Shown: piece after piece, positions 17,646-26,474 of the stretch
How positions within the stretch are numbered: the stretch's first letter is position 1
How the letters are laid out: each line of letters starts with the position of its first letter
Assembly: GCA_034429215.1 (NCBI GenBank)
Contig: DAOUGI010000071.1
Coordinates: 1 to 64,000, forward strand
Origin: JAFGOG01 sp034429215
Lineage (GTDB): Bacteria; Chloroflexota; Anaerolineae; JAAYZQ01
Length of the DNA stretch: 64,000 bases
Direction of reading: 5' to 3'
Translations under genes and position numbers: made by a program
The notes under the pieces: model-generated
Told to the model about the DNA's origin: nothing
The model's database searches: none
The model's input: only the letters and a program-made list of their open reading frames with translations

Positions 17646-20249
17646 ATGCAGCTAATCCTGACCCACGAGAACACCGATTTTGACGCCCTGGCCTCGCAGC
17701 TTGCGGCCTGGAAGCTCTATCACCATGCCCAACCGGTGTTGCCCCGCCGCCTCAACCGCAACGTGCGTGACTTTATCACCCTGTACACCGATGAGCTGCC
17801 TTTCGTCCACTACGAGGACCTGCCGCGCCGGATCGAGGTCGATCTGATCGTCCTGGTCGATACTCAGAACCTGGTCACCCCTAAAGGCATGAGCGGCGAC
17901 ACGGCGGTCCAGATCGTCGACCATCACCTCCTCACCCGTGAGCTGCCGCCCAACTGGACCTACTCCGGCGAGGAAGCGGGTGCCACTACCACCCTGTTGC
18001 TGGAAAAGCTCATCGCCGCCCGGCTGTCACTGACACCCATCGAAGCGACTTTGCTGGCGCTCGGTATCTATGAAGATACCGGCTCGCTGACTTATCCCAC
18101 CACTACCGTCCGTGACCTGCGCTGCGCCACCTGGCTGCTGGAGCAGGGCGCCAATCTCACGGTCGTGAGCGATTTCCTGCACCATCCGCTCACCGCCCGG
18201 CAATTGGCCCTGTACGATGCGCTATTGTCCAGTGCCCAAGCGCTCGACTTTGCCGGGCACACTGTCGTCATCGCCTCGGCCCAAACCGATGGCCTGGTGG
18301 AAGAGATCTCGGCCTTGGCCCACACGATCCGCGACCTGTACGACCCGGCCGGACTCTTTTTGCTGGTCGGCCTGTCCGACTATGTGCAGTTGGTCGCCCG
18401 TTCGACCAGCGATGCCGTGGATGTTGGCCACATCGCCAAACACCTGGGCGGCGGCGGCCACTCGCGGGCTGCGTCCGCTCTCATCCGCGGCGCTACGTTG
18501 GACGAGACGCGCCGGCGCCTCGTCGAGCTCTTGGAACAGCACATTCACCCCAGTGTGACCGTCGCTCAGATCATGTCGCACGGTGTCCATACCTTGTCTC
18601 CGCAGACGACTGCCGACGAGGCAGCGCGAATCATGGTCAAATATGGCTTTGAGGGCTTTCCGGTGGTCGACGGCGGGCAGATCGTGGGCATCCTCTCCCG
18701 CCGCGAGATCGATCGCGCCATCCGCCTTAACCTGGGCAACATGCCGGTCAGCCATTACATGACCGCCGGGGATATCCATGTCACTCCGGCCGACTCGGTG
18801 GAGCGGTTGCAGCAAGCGATGACCCAGTTTGGCGTGGGCCAGGTGCCGGTAGTCAGCGACGGCCAGATCGTGGGTGTGGTCACCCGCACCGATCTGATCA
18901 AGCTGTGGAGCCGGCCGGCTCAGCCTGCGGCCCGCCACGGCGAGATCGCGGCCAAGATCGCAGCCGCCTTGCCCGGCCCGCTGCTGGATCTGTTAAAGCG
19001 GGCCAGCAGCCTGGCTCAGGAGATGGGGTATCCGCTCTACGTTGTCGGCGGCTTTGTCCGTGACCTGCTGCTCGGCACCCCCACCCTCGACATGGACTTG
19101 GTGGTCGAGGGCGACGCCGTCAAGCTGGCCAGGCGGCTGGCGAGGGATATCGGCGCCCCCTCCCGCAGTCATAAGCAGTTTGGCACGGCCAAGATCATCC
19201 TGTCCGGCCGTGAAGCCGAGTTCGGTATCCCATTCCTGGATTTTGCGACGGCTCGCTTGGAATTCTACGCCTACTCTGCCGCTCTGCCCGAGGTCGAGGG
19301 CGGCTCGATCAAGGCCGACCTGCACCGCCGTGACTTTACGATCAACACCCTGGCTATCCGCCTCGACTCGGGTCACTATGGCGAGCTGCTGGATTTTTAC
19401 GGCGGCGAGCAGGACTTGAAGGAAAAGCTGGTCCGCGTCCTGCACAGCCTCAGCTTCATCGAGGACCCAACCCGCATACTGCGCGCTGCCCGCTTTGAGC
19501 AGCGCCTCGATTTTGCCATCGAAACTCGAACCGCCGAGCTGATCGACAACGCCTTGCCTATGCTGGCCCGCGTTTCGGGCGAGCGCATCCGGCACGAGCT
19601 GTACCTCATCCTGTGCGAGAAGGAGCCGGAGCGCGCGCTGTGCCGCCTGGACAGGCTGAATGTGCTGGGTCACATCCAGCCGCGCCTGGGCTGTGACGAG
19701 CAGCTCAAGGCGCTTTTCGCCCGCGCGCGGCAGACAATGGCCGGTGGGCTGTGGGACGTGCCGGCGGAAAACGGCCGCCCAACCCCCGGCCTGTACCTGG
19801 CTCTGTTGACCGCCCGCCTGCAGCGCCGTGACCTGGCGGCGCTGATCGACCGGCTTCACATCTTTCACGATGATCTAAAACTGCTTCGCCAGGCGGGCGA
19901 CTTGCAGGACCGTGAGGCCGAGCTCGACCGGCCGGACCTGCCAAACCACGCCGTCTATGCCCTGCTCCGCCAGTTCAGCCCGGCAGCCGTGCTGGTCCGC
20001 TGGCTGTGCGCCGACTCGGAGCGGGTGCGCTCCCGGCTGTGGTGCTACGACAAAGAGCTGCGTCACATCCAGCCCGCCGTCGACGGTGCCTACCTGATGG
20101 GCCTCGGCCTCAAGCCGTCTCCCCTCTTCAGCCGCTTGCTCGACGCCGTCCGCGACGCCCACCTCGACGGCGAGATACACACCGTCGACGAGGAAAAAGC
20201 GCTCATCGCCCGGCTGCTCGATGAAAGAAAAAAGGAGAGCCAACTGTGA
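17646..20249 (+). CDS. DHH phosphoesterase-CBS-tRNA nucleotidyltransferase fusion
   Basis: 867 residues in three modules. Residues 1-310 are a DHH/DHHA1 phosphoesterase (THENTDFDAL, VDTQ, VDHH, and GGGGHSRAAS of DHHA1). Residues about 315-440 are two CBS domains (MSHGVHTLSP; MTAGDIHVTP), which usually bind adenine nucleotides. Residues about 450-867 are a class II polyA-polymerase/CCA-adding head and arm (VGGFVRDLLLG, LDMDLVVEGDA with catalytic Asp pair, RRDFTINTLA, EDPTRILRAARFE). This architecture is known, for example, in Aquifex-type A-adding enzymes that complete tRNA 3' ends. The ribosome binding site before ATG 17646 is weak. It overlaps the HIT gene by four bases (GTGA). Confidence 0.92.
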   Translation: MQLILTHENTDFDALASQLAAWKLYHHAQPVLPRRLNRNVRDFITLYTDELPFVHYEDLPRRIEVDLIVLVDTQNLVTPKGMSGDTAVQIVDHHLLTRELPPNWTYSGEEAGATTTLLLEKLIAARLSLTPIEATLLALGIYEDTGSLTYPTTTVRDLRCATWLLEQGANLTVVSDFLHHPLTARQLALYDALLSSAQALDFAGHTVVIASAQTDGLVEEISALAHTIRDLYDPAGLFLLVGLSDYVQLVARSTSDAVDVGHIAKHLGGGGHSRAASALIRGATLDETRRRLVELLEQHIHPSVTVAQIMSHGVHTLSPQTTADEAARIMVKYGFEGFPVVDGGQIVGILSRREIDRAIRLNLGNMPVSHYMTAGDIHVTPADSVERLQQAMTQFGVGQVPVVSDGQIVGVVTRTDLIKLWSRPAQPAARHGEIAAKIAAALPGPLLDLLKRASSLAQEMGYPLYVVGGFVRDLLLGTPTLDMDLVVEGDAVKLARRLARDIGAPSRSHKQFGTAKIILSGREAEFGIPFLDFATARLEFYAYSAALPEVEGGSIKADLHRRDFTINTLAIRLDSGHYGELLDFYGGEQDLKEKLVRVLHSLSFIEDPTRILRAARFEQRLDFAIETRTAELIDNALPMLARVSGERIRHELYLILCEKEPERALCRLDRLNVLGHIQPRLGCDEQLKALFARARQTMAGGLWDVPAENGRPTPGLYLALLTARLQRRDLAALIDRLHIFHDDLKLLRQAGDLQDREAELDRPDLPNHAVYALLRQFSPAAVLVRWLCADSERVRSRLWCYDKELRHIQPAVDGAYLMGLGLKPSPLFSRLLDAVRDAHLDGEIHTVDEEKALIARLLDERKKESQL

Positions 20250-20761
20250 AACACCTGTGGTCGCCATGGCGGCTGGACTATTTGACCGCGCCCAAAACCG
20301 ATGGCTGCATCTTTTGCCACGCCGCCGCTTCCTCGGCTGACCGCGATAACCTGGTGTTGCTCCGCGGCGAGCGCGCTTTCCTGATTCTAAATCGCTTTCC
20401 CTACAACAACGGCCACTTTATGGCTGTGCCCTATGCCCACGTTCCCAGCCTGGAAGACCTCGACGCGCCGGCTCTGACCGACATGATGCTGCTCCTCAAC
20501 CGTGGTCTGGCTGCCCTGCGCCGATCGATGTGGCCTGACGGCTTTAACGTTGGGGCAAACCTCGGTCAGTGCGCCGGCGCGGGCGTTGCCGACCACGTCC
20601 ACCTCCATGCCGTGCCTCGCTGGCACGGCGACACCAACTTTATGCCCGTCGTCGGCGATATGCGCGTCGTGCCTGCAACCTGGCTTCAGACCTACGACCT
20701 GCTCAAGGCCGCTCTGGATGCCCTGGTCGATCCCGAGGGACGAGGTGAAACGCATCCGTAA
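20246..20761 (+). CDS. HIT-family hydrolase (Ap4A-type)
   Basis: 171 residues. The histidine triad HVHLHAVPRW is at about 116-125; CIFC near residue 22 suggests a zinc site, and FLILNRFPYNNGHFMAVPYAH matches Ap4A phosphorylase/hydrolase-like HIT proteins. It probably hydrolyses or phosphorolyses dinucleoside polyphosphates or adenylated compounds in the cytoplasm. GTG 20246 overlaps the preceding stop, and the MFS gene begins inside its last 17 bases, so the three genes look translationally coupled. Confidence 0.88.
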   Translation: MKHLWSPWRLDYLTAPKTDGCIFCHAAASSADRDNLVLLRGERAFLILNRFPYNNGHFMAVPYAHVPSLEDLDAPALTDMMLLLNRGLAALRRSMWPDGFNVGANLGQCAGAGVADHVHLHAVPRWHGDTNFMPVVGDMRVVPATWLQTYDLLKAALDALVDPEGRGETHP

Positions 20762-22088
20762 ATCGCCCGCCCGGCTGGCGGCGCGCGGGACTGGAGCGCT
20801 GCGCCGTCTGTGGCAGCGGATGCCCTGGTACACCTCCGCCGATACCGTCGAAGGACGCAACCTCCACAACCTCTATCTCGAAACTATCTGGTTTGGCGTG
20901 CTCAGCGGCCTGGCCGGCACCTATGTCGCCGTCTTTGCCCTGCGCCTCGGCGCAACTACCGGCCAGGTAGGCTGGCTGACTGCACTGCCGGCGTTGGTCA
21001 ACATCGTGTGGCTCATCCCTGCCGCCCGGCTGATCGAGCGCCAACGCCGGCCTATACCGATCATCCTTGTCTCTGGCGTGCTGCAAAGGGTCGGTTATCT
21101 GGCCATGGTCGTCGTGCCTTTTCTCCCTGCCGGCCAGATCTCGGCGCTGATCGTCCTCGGCGCCCTGATCGCGGTGCCAAGCGCGGTTATCAACATCGCC
21201 GTCACTGCCCTGATCCCCGAGCTGGTCTCGCCCGATCGCCGCGGATCGGCCGTCAGCGTCCGCTGGCTGCTCATGGCTGCTGCCGAGACGGCCGCGGCGC
21301 TGATCGGAGGCCAGCTTCTTGGGCTATTGCCTGTGCCGCTCAACTACCAGGTGGTCATCGGCGTCGGTACCGTTCTGTCACTGCTCAGCGTGCGCTATTT
21401 GCGCCGTATCCGGGTGCCAGATACGGCCCTGCGGAGTGCTGCTTCCTCTGCGCTAGCCCGTCGCGCCGTGCCCAAGGGTGAGGCCGGGCGGCCATCGCTG
21501 CGCCAGACCCTGGCCGGGGTTCTGGCCCAGCGTGGCTTTGTCCGGTTTACCGCCGCCGCTTTTGTCTTTTACTGGGGAATCTACCTGCCCGCTGCCCTGT
21601 GGTCGATCCTGCGTGTGCGCGAGCTTGGCGCCAGCGACGGCTGGATCGGCCTGATCGCCACGGTCAACAGCGCCAGCATCATCGTCGGCTATCTCTATTG
21701 GGGTAAGGTCGGCGCCAGGCGAGGTGACCGCTGGATGCTGATCGTCACGTCGGTCGGCGTGGTCCTCTATGCTTTCTTTACGGCGCTCGTGCCGTCGATC
21801 GAGTGGATGATCCCCATCGCCATCCTGGGCGGCGTGGCCTGGGCCGGCTGTAACTTGGCGCTGTTCAACCTCATGCTGGCCGTCTGCCCCTCTGATCGCC
21901 GTCCCACCTATATCGCTCTTCACACTGCGCTGATCAACGTCACCGCATTCGCCGGCCCGCTGCTCGGCGCGGGCATGGCCGATTGGATCGGCCTGCGCCC
22001 TGTCTTTGTCATTTCGGCGGCTCTGCGCTTGGCCGGCTTGCTTCTCTTCGTCTGGCTGCTGCGCAAGACAACAAACGCGCGCAAGTGA
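20745..22088 (+). CDS. Major facilitator superfamily transporter
   Basis: 447 residues with about 12 hydrophobic helices and a central basic loop (about residues 215-250). SPDRRGSAVSVRW after helix 4 and GDRWMLIVTS in the second half fit MFS intracellular loops. The N-terminal SADTVEGRNLHNLYLE block recurs in a bacterial MFS subgroup of unknown substrate. GTG 20745 is chosen for GAGGG five bases upstream and a typical basic amphipathic N-terminus; ATG 20820 is the alternative. It overlaps the HIT gene by 17 bases. A palindromic repeat element lies downstream. Confidence 0.85.
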   Translation: MKRIRKSPARLAARGTGALRRLWQRMPWYTSADTVEGRNLHNLYLETIWFGVLSGLAGTYVAVFALRLGATTGQVGWLTALPALVNIVWLIPAARLIERQRRPIPIILVSGVLQRVGYLAMVVVPFLPAGQISALIVLGALIAVPSAVINIAVTALIPELVSPDRRGSAVSVRWLLMAAAETAAALIGGQLLGLLPVPLNYQVVIGVGTVLSLLSVRYLRRIRVPDTALRSAASSALARRAVPKGEAGRPSLRQTLAGVLAQRGFVRFTAAAFVFYWGIYLPAALWSILRVRELGASDGWIGLIATVNSASIIVGYLYWGKVGARRGDRWMLIVTSVGVVLYAFFTALVPSIEWMIPIAILGGVAWAGCNLALFNLMLAVCPSDRRPTYIALHTALINVTAFAGPLLGAGMADWIGLRPVFVISAALRLAGLLLFVWLLRKTTNARK

Positions 22089-22136
22089 CTGCTCTGTCAC
22101 ATGCGCGCCAAGAGTTCCTAAAACAGTCATAGAGCC

Positions 22137-22232
22137 TGTCGCCCTGAGCGTAGCGAAGGATCTCGTTCCCAACCTCAGCAGTGCTTTCCGGCATCGCAGG
22201 TCAGATGCTTCGGTCGATCCCTCAGCGTGACA
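22137..22232. repeat. Palindromic dispersed element between convergent genes
   Basis: The left end TGTCGCCCTGAGCGTAGCGA and right end CTCAGCGTGACA (22221-22232) form imperfect terminal inverted repeats (9 of 12), and the inner GAAGGATC/GATGCTTC segments extend the symmetry. The CTGAGCGNAGCGAAGGATC motif is familiar from non-coding repeats of many environmental bacteria. A half-copy is at 36812-36833. It fills most of the 193-base gap between the MFS and GT2 genes and could fold as a transcription barrier. No transposase is present. Confidence 0.6.
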
Positions 22233-22281
22233 GTTTTGTTGGGCGCTCCAAAGCCATGCCCGGTCCGGGCGGCTACGGTTT

Positions 22282-23814
22282 CTAGCCTGCGGCCTCCAAT
22301 TTCCAACTCCTGGTTACTGCCAGGGCATCGATCACACCCCGCAGGCCGATGTAGCCATAGCTGGCTGCGTACAGCAGCAAAAAGGGCACCGCAAAATAGT
22401 TGCCCACGGCCAGGGCAATGCCGACCAGCGCCAGGCTATACGCCGCCAGCATCAGCTCCCCCACCGTGACCCACTCGAACGGCAGGGCATAGCGGTTGCC
22501 AATCCACCGGTCGCCTTGCTCCTCTACGCGAAACTTGGGCGTGCGGCGGAAGGGCAGGCTCCGCCCCGACAGCCCTCGGGCGATGGCCAGGCTGTTGGAC
22601 AGGGCCAGGCCGGTCCCCAGCAAAGCCAGGACCGGCATGTAGGCCATGCGCCGCCTCCAATCGGGATAGAGGTGCCGCTGTGACAGGACATAGTTCAAGA
22701 TCGGTCCCAGCGTCATCAGCCAAAAGATCGTCAGGTTAAAGGCCAACGGGATGCGGCCCAACAGCATCGGCAGCGTTAGAATCAGCAGCACGAGCGACAT
22801 CGGATGGGCAAACCACACGCTGAGGTGGAGCAGCCCTTCCAGGCGGGCCTGCCAGGCGAGCGCCGGTGTCCGCCTCTTGCTGCTCATATCGCCCCCGGTC
22901 TGTCCCGTGGCAGTCTGAAATGAATCTGGCAGCCGGCCGTGCCATAGCGGGCTGGCCAGCTTGACCAGACATTGGGCAGCGCCGGTTGCCCAGCGTGCCT
23001 GCTGCCGCTTAAAGGCAGCCATCTGCGGCGGCAGCTCCGCCGGCGACTCCACTTCCGGGAGGTACAGCGCCTGCCAACCGGCCAACTGGGCGCGGAAGCT
23101 CAGATCTACATCTTCGGTCAGTGTGTCGCTCTGCCAGCCGCCTGCCCCTTCGATCGCTGCCCGCCGCCACACGCCGGCCGTGCCGTTGAAATTCACCAGC
23201 AGGCCGTTTCGGTTGCGGCCCATGTGCTCGACCACAAAATGCCCGTCGAGCGCCAGCGTCTGGGCGCGGGTCATGGCCGAATAGTCGGCGTTGAGGTGTC
23301 CCCACCGCGTCTGCACGAATGCCAGGCGCGGATTTGCGGCCAGGTGAGGCACCGTCTGTTTCAAAAAGCCGGCCGGGGGTACGAAATCGGCATCAAAGAC
23401 GGCGATTAGCTCGCCGCGCGCCGTCTGCAGCCCGTTGGCCAGCGCGCCGGCCTTGAACCCGCTGCGGTTTTGCCGGTGCACCAGCTCGATCTCCAGCCCG
23501 CTTGTCTGCTGGCGGGCCACGCCCTCGGCGGTCAGGCGGGTCGTTTCGTCCGTCGAATCGTCCAGGACCTGCACTTGCAGCCGGTCACGCGGATAGTCCA
23601 GGCGGGCCACAGCGTCGATCAGCCGCTCCACCACATACATCTCGTTGTAGATGGGCAGTTGGACTGTTACCGCCGGCCAGGTCTCCGGCTCTGGGGCCGG
23701 GCTGACCGGTTGTCGCCGGCGATGCAGGTAAAGGGCGGCCAGTAACAACGCATTTGCGCCGTACAGGGCCACCAGCGCCACCGTGACGAGATAGATTACA
23801 CTCAGAATTGACAC
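22282..23814 (-). CDS. Processive family 2 glycosyltransferase (cellulose-synthase-like)
   Basis: 510 residues. An N-terminal helix is followed by a GT-A domain with VQLPIYNE, VLDDSTDET, FDADFVPP (DxD), TEDVDLS and QQARWATG (the QxxRW motif of processive beta-glycosyltransferases), then four or five C-terminal helices. It likely polymerises or transfers a sugar from UDP/GDP donors across the membrane. GTG 23814 is chosen because the promoter (23843-23871) starts transcription near 23836 and GAGG stands five bases upstream; the earlier in-frame TTG 23871 lies within the promoter. No PilZ domain is visible. It stands alone, divergent from the M20 gene. Confidence 0.9.
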   Translation of the reverse strand: MSILSVIYLVTVALVALYGANALLLAALYLHRRRQPVSPAPEPETWPAVTVQLPIYNEMYVVERLIDAVARLDYPRDRLQVQVLDDSTDETTRLTAEGVARQQTSGLEIELVHRQNRSGFKAGALANGLQTARGELIAVFDADFVPPAGFLKQTVPHLAANPRLAFVQTRWGHLNADYSAMTRAQTLALDGHFVVEHMGRNRNGLLVNFNGTAGVWRRAAIEGAGGWQSDTLTEDVDLSFRAQLAGWQALYLPEVESPAELPPQMAAFKRQQARWATGAAQCLVKLASPLWHGRLPDSFQTATGQTGGDMSSKRRTPALAWQARLEGLLHLSVWFAHPMSLVLLILTLPMLLGRIPLAFNLTIFWLMTLGPILNYVLSQRHLYPDWRRRMAYMPVLALLGTGLALSNSLAIARGLSGRSLPFRRTPKFRVEEQGDRWIGNRYALPFEWVTVGELMLAAYSLALVGIALAVGNYFAVPFLLLYAASYGYIGLRGVIDALAVTRSWKLEAAG

Positions 23815-23842
23815 AATCGCCTCATGCTCCCGGCAAGGCGCA

Positions 23843-23871
23843 AGTATACCACTCGTGATCGGACTTGGCAA
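23843..23871 (-). promoter_or_regulatory. Promoter for the GT2 gene
   Basis: Minus strand TTGCCA (23871-23866), 17-base spacer, TATACT (23848-23843). Initiation is near 23836. Its -35 is 15 bases from the -35 of the divergent M20 promoter, the same spacing as at 15345-15418. Confidence 0.8.
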
Positions 23872-23886
23872 CTTGTCTTACACTGC

Positions 23887-23915
23887 TTGACACCCCGCCC
23901 ACCTTGGCGTACAAT
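23887..23915 (+). promoter_or_regulatory. Promoter for the M20/carbamoyltransferase gene group
   Basis: TTGACA (23887-23892, perfect), 17-base spacer, TACAAT (23910-23915). Initiation is expected near 23922, about 28 bases before GTG 23950. It probably serves at least the two M20 genes. Confidence 0.85.
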
Positions 23916-23949
23916 GGCCCGGATATCTATAGTATGGGAGGTCTCGAGG

Positions 23950-25140
23950 GTGATCATCCGCCTACCGGTCGGCGACGCCGAGGCATTGGCCAGGTTTCTC
24001 CAAGAGTTGGTGTGCATTCCCAGTCCATCTACCCAGGAAGGTGCGCTGGCGGCTCGCGTCGCCGAAGAGATGCGGCGGGTGGGCTTTGCCGATGTCTGGA
24101 CCAGCCGTATCGGCAGTGTCATCGGCCGCATCGGCCCCGGACACGGCCCCAATCTCCTCTTCGACGGCCACATGGACACGGTCGACGTGGGCGATCCGGC
24201 CCGCTGGTCCCATCCGCCTTACGGTGGCGTGATCGAGGACGGCGTCCTGTACGGGCGTGGCGCCTGCGACATGAAGGGCGGGCTGGCGGCCATGATTTAC
24301 AGCGCCAAGGCGCTGCTCGACTCGGGTGTTGAGCTTGGCGGTGACCTGTATGTTGCTGCCGTTGTGCAGGAAGAGCCGTGCGAGGGGCTGGCTGTGCGCG
24401 TCCTGGTCGAGGAAGAAGGGCTTCGCCCCGATTTTGTGCTGCTGGGCGAACCGACAAACCTCCAGATCAGCCGCGGCCAGCGCGGCCGGATCGAAATACA
24501 GGTCGATATTCAGGGTCGGGCAGCTCATGCTTCCTCGCCGGCGCTGGGCGAGAACGCCATCCACAATGCCGCGCGGCTCATCTTTGGCATCGAGCTGCTG
24601 GCTTCCCGCTTGGCTACCGACTCTTTTCTGGGCCAGGGCACAGTGGCGGTCACCTACATCAACAGCTTCGGTGCCAGCCGAAACGCCGTGCCCGATGCCT
24701 GTTCCTTGTGCATCGATCGCCGGCTGACGCTTGGCGAGACTGAGCGAAAAGCCCTGGCCGAGATCCAGAATATCATCGCCACTGAAGAGATCAACGCCCA
24801 GGTAGAAGTAGCCGAATACAAGGGCGCCAGCTACACCGGCTACAGTCGCCAGATCAAAGAGGCTTTCCCGGCGTGGGTCATCCCGGAGGATCACCCCCTG
24901 GTGCAGGCCGCCGTCCGCAGCGTCCGGGAGACGCTCGGCTATCGGCCTCGCCTGGGCTACTGGGCCTTTTCCACCGACGGTGCCTACACGGCCGGCCTGG
25001 CCGACATCCCCACCATCGGTTTTGGCCCCGGCGAAGAACGCTACGCCCACACCGTGGACGATCAGGTCCGCCTCAACGACGTTGTAGACGCCGCCCGCGT
25101 CTATGCCCGCCTGGCGATTGACCTGCTTGGCAAACGCTAG
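23950..25140 (+). CDS. M20-family metallohydrolase, YgeY-like (first copy)
   Basis: 396 residues. Zinc-site motifs of peptidase M20: DGHMDTVDVGD (His and bridging Asp), GRGACDMKGG, VQEEPCEG (catalytic Glu), GEPTNLQ, a dimerisation domain with GRAAHASSP, and a C-terminal AHTVDDQ His. The FPAWVIPEDHPLVQAA segment and overall order resemble YgeY, a hydrolase found near YgeW in purine-related catabolic clusters. The substrate is unknown; amide or ureido bonds are plausible. GGGAGG (23936-23941) precedes GTG 23950; ATG 23934 is out of frame. A paralog follows after a structured 82-base gap. Confidence 0.88.
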   Translation: MIIRLPVGDAEALARFLQELVCIPSPSTQEGALAARVAEEMRRVGFADVWTSRIGSVIGRIGPGHGPNLLFDGHMDTVDVGDPARWSHPPYGGVIEDGVLYGRGACDMKGGLAAMIYSAKALLDSGVELGGDLYVAAVVQEEPCEGLAVRVLVEEEGLRPDFVLLGEPTNLQISRGQRGRIEIQVDIQGRAAHASSPALGENAIHNAARLIFGIELLASRLATDSFLGQGTVAVTYINSFGASRNAVPDACSLCIDRRLTLGETERKALAEIQNIIATEEINAQVEVAEYKGASYTGYSRQIKEAFPAWVIPEDHPLVQAAVRSVRETLGYRPRLGYWAFSTDGAYTAGLADIPTIGFGPGEERYAHTVDDQVRLNDVVDAARVYARLAIDLLGKR

Positions 25141-25147
25141 TGTTTCG

Positions 25148-25194
25148 ACCGGCGAGAGCGCCGAGACGGGCGTGTCTCCTGTGCTCTCGCCGGT
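25148..25194 (+). other. Nested hairpin between the two M20 genes
   Basis: ACCGGCGAGAGC (25148-25159) pairs perfectly with GCTCTCGCCGGT (25183-25194). Within the loop GAGAC (25163-25167) pairs with GTCTC (25174-25178). No T-run follows, so it is more likely an mRNA stability or processing element between cistrons than an intrinsic terminator. Confidence 0.7.
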
Positions 25195-25222
25195 TCACAA
25201 CACCAAAAGGAGATCGTGACAA

Positions 25223-26440
25223 TTGATCGTTGATATTCAACAACGTGTGCAGGCCGCGCGCGAGGACATTATTCGCTTCATGCGTGACATCTGTGCGATC
25301 CCTTCGATGAATTCACAGATCGGCCCGGTGGGCGAGCGCATTCAAGCAGAAATGCGCAAGCTCGGCTACGACGAGGTGCGCTTTGACAAGATGGGAAACA
25401 CCATCGGGCGGATCGGGGACGGGCCCCGAGTGATCGTCTACGACTCGCACATCGACACGGTCGGCATCGGCGACCCCAACGAATGGGCCTGGGACCCGTT
25501 CGTGGGCAAGGTGGAAGACGGCCGGCTCTATGCGCGCGGTGCGTGCGATGAAAAAGGCAGCACTCCCGGCATGGTCCATGGCCTGGCAATCGCCCGCGAC
25601 CTGGGTCTGCTCGACGGCTACACGGTCTATTACTTTGGCAACATGGAAGAGTGGTGCGACGGCATTGGGCCCAACGCCTTTGTGGAGGCCGATCCGCAAG
25701 TGCGGCCCGATTTCGTCGTCATCGGCGAGCCGACCCGGATGCAGGTCTATCGCGGACACAAAGGCCGCATCGAGCTGAAAATCACGGCAACCGGCCGATC
25801 GGCCCACGCGGCCACCCACTATCTGGGCGACAATGCCGTGTATAAAATGATGGTGGTGATCCTGGAAATACGCGAGCTGGATCGCCGCATGCGCTTTGGC
25901 CTCGGCAAGCATCCGCTGCTGGGACACGCCTCGGTCGCCGTGACTGATGTTTCGGCGCGCACGGCTTCGCTCAACGCCGTGCCCGATCAGTTTGCCATCT
26001 ACCTTGACCGGCGCATCACGTTGAGCGAAACGCACGACGATGTGGTCGCCCAGATCAGGGGCCTCATCGCCGATTACATGCAGCACGAGATCGTGGTCGA
26101 AGAGCTGCTGTACGATACTCCCTCGTACACCGGTTTCGTCTGGCCGGTGACCAAGTATTTCCCGGCCTGGGCGCTGGAAGATACGCACCCCCTGGTGCAG
26201 GCAGGGCAACAGACGGTGGAGGAGCTGTGGGGCGAGGCGCGGCCGCTGGGCACGTGGGATTTCTCCACCAACGGCACGTACTGGGCGGGCAAGGCGCAGA
26301 TTCCGGCGATTGGCTTTGGGCCGGGCGATGAGGTCACGGCGCACACAATGAACGAGAATGTGCCGCTGGACGACGTGGTGCGCGCCGCGGAATGGTACGC
26401 CTGGCTGCCCCATGTCCTCGTGGCAAGAGGTCATCAATAG
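25223..26440 (+). CDS. M20-family metallohydrolase, YgeY-like (second copy)
   Basis: 405 residues, clearly paralogous to the preceding gene. Motifs: YDSHIDTVGIGD, ARGACDEKGS, FGNMEEWCDGIG (catalytic Glu), GEPTRMQVYRGHKGRIE, GRSAHAATHYLGDN, FSTNGTYWAG and TAHTMNENV. Compared with the first copy it keeps all apparent metal ligands and is the closer match to YgeY of the selenium/purine catabolic clusters. AAAAGGAG lies upstream of TTG 25223, with spacing of about 10 bases. The carbamoyltransferase-like gene follows after 34 bases. Hydrolysis of a carbamoylated or acylated amino acid is inferred from context. Confidence 0.88.
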   Translation: MIVDIQQRVQAAREDIIRFMRDICAIPSMNSQIGPVGERIQAEMRKLGYDEVRFDKMGNTIGRIGDGPRVIVYDSHIDTVGIGDPNEWAWDPFVGKVEDGRLYARGACDEKGSTPGMVHGLAIARDLGLLDGYTVYYFGNMEEWCDGIGPNAFVEADPQVRPDFVVIGEPTRMQVYRGHKGRIELKITATGRSAHAATHYLGDNAVYKMMVVILEIRELDRRMRFGLGKHPLLGHASVAVTDVSARTASLNAVPDQFAIYLDRRITLSETHDDVVAQIRGLIADYMQHEIVVEELLYDTPSYTGFVWPVTKYFPAWALEDTHPLVQAGQQTVEELWGEARPLGTWDFSTNGTYWAGKAQIPAIGFGPGDEVTAHTMNENVPLDDVVRAAEWYAWLPHVLVARGHQ

Positions 26441-26474
26441 TTAACGAATATCTTATCTCAAGGAGGAGATGCCC

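Noticed and set aside
22137..22232. Complete insertion sequence
   Set aside because: It is under 100 bp with no transposase frame; a non-autonomous repeat is the most that can be claimed.
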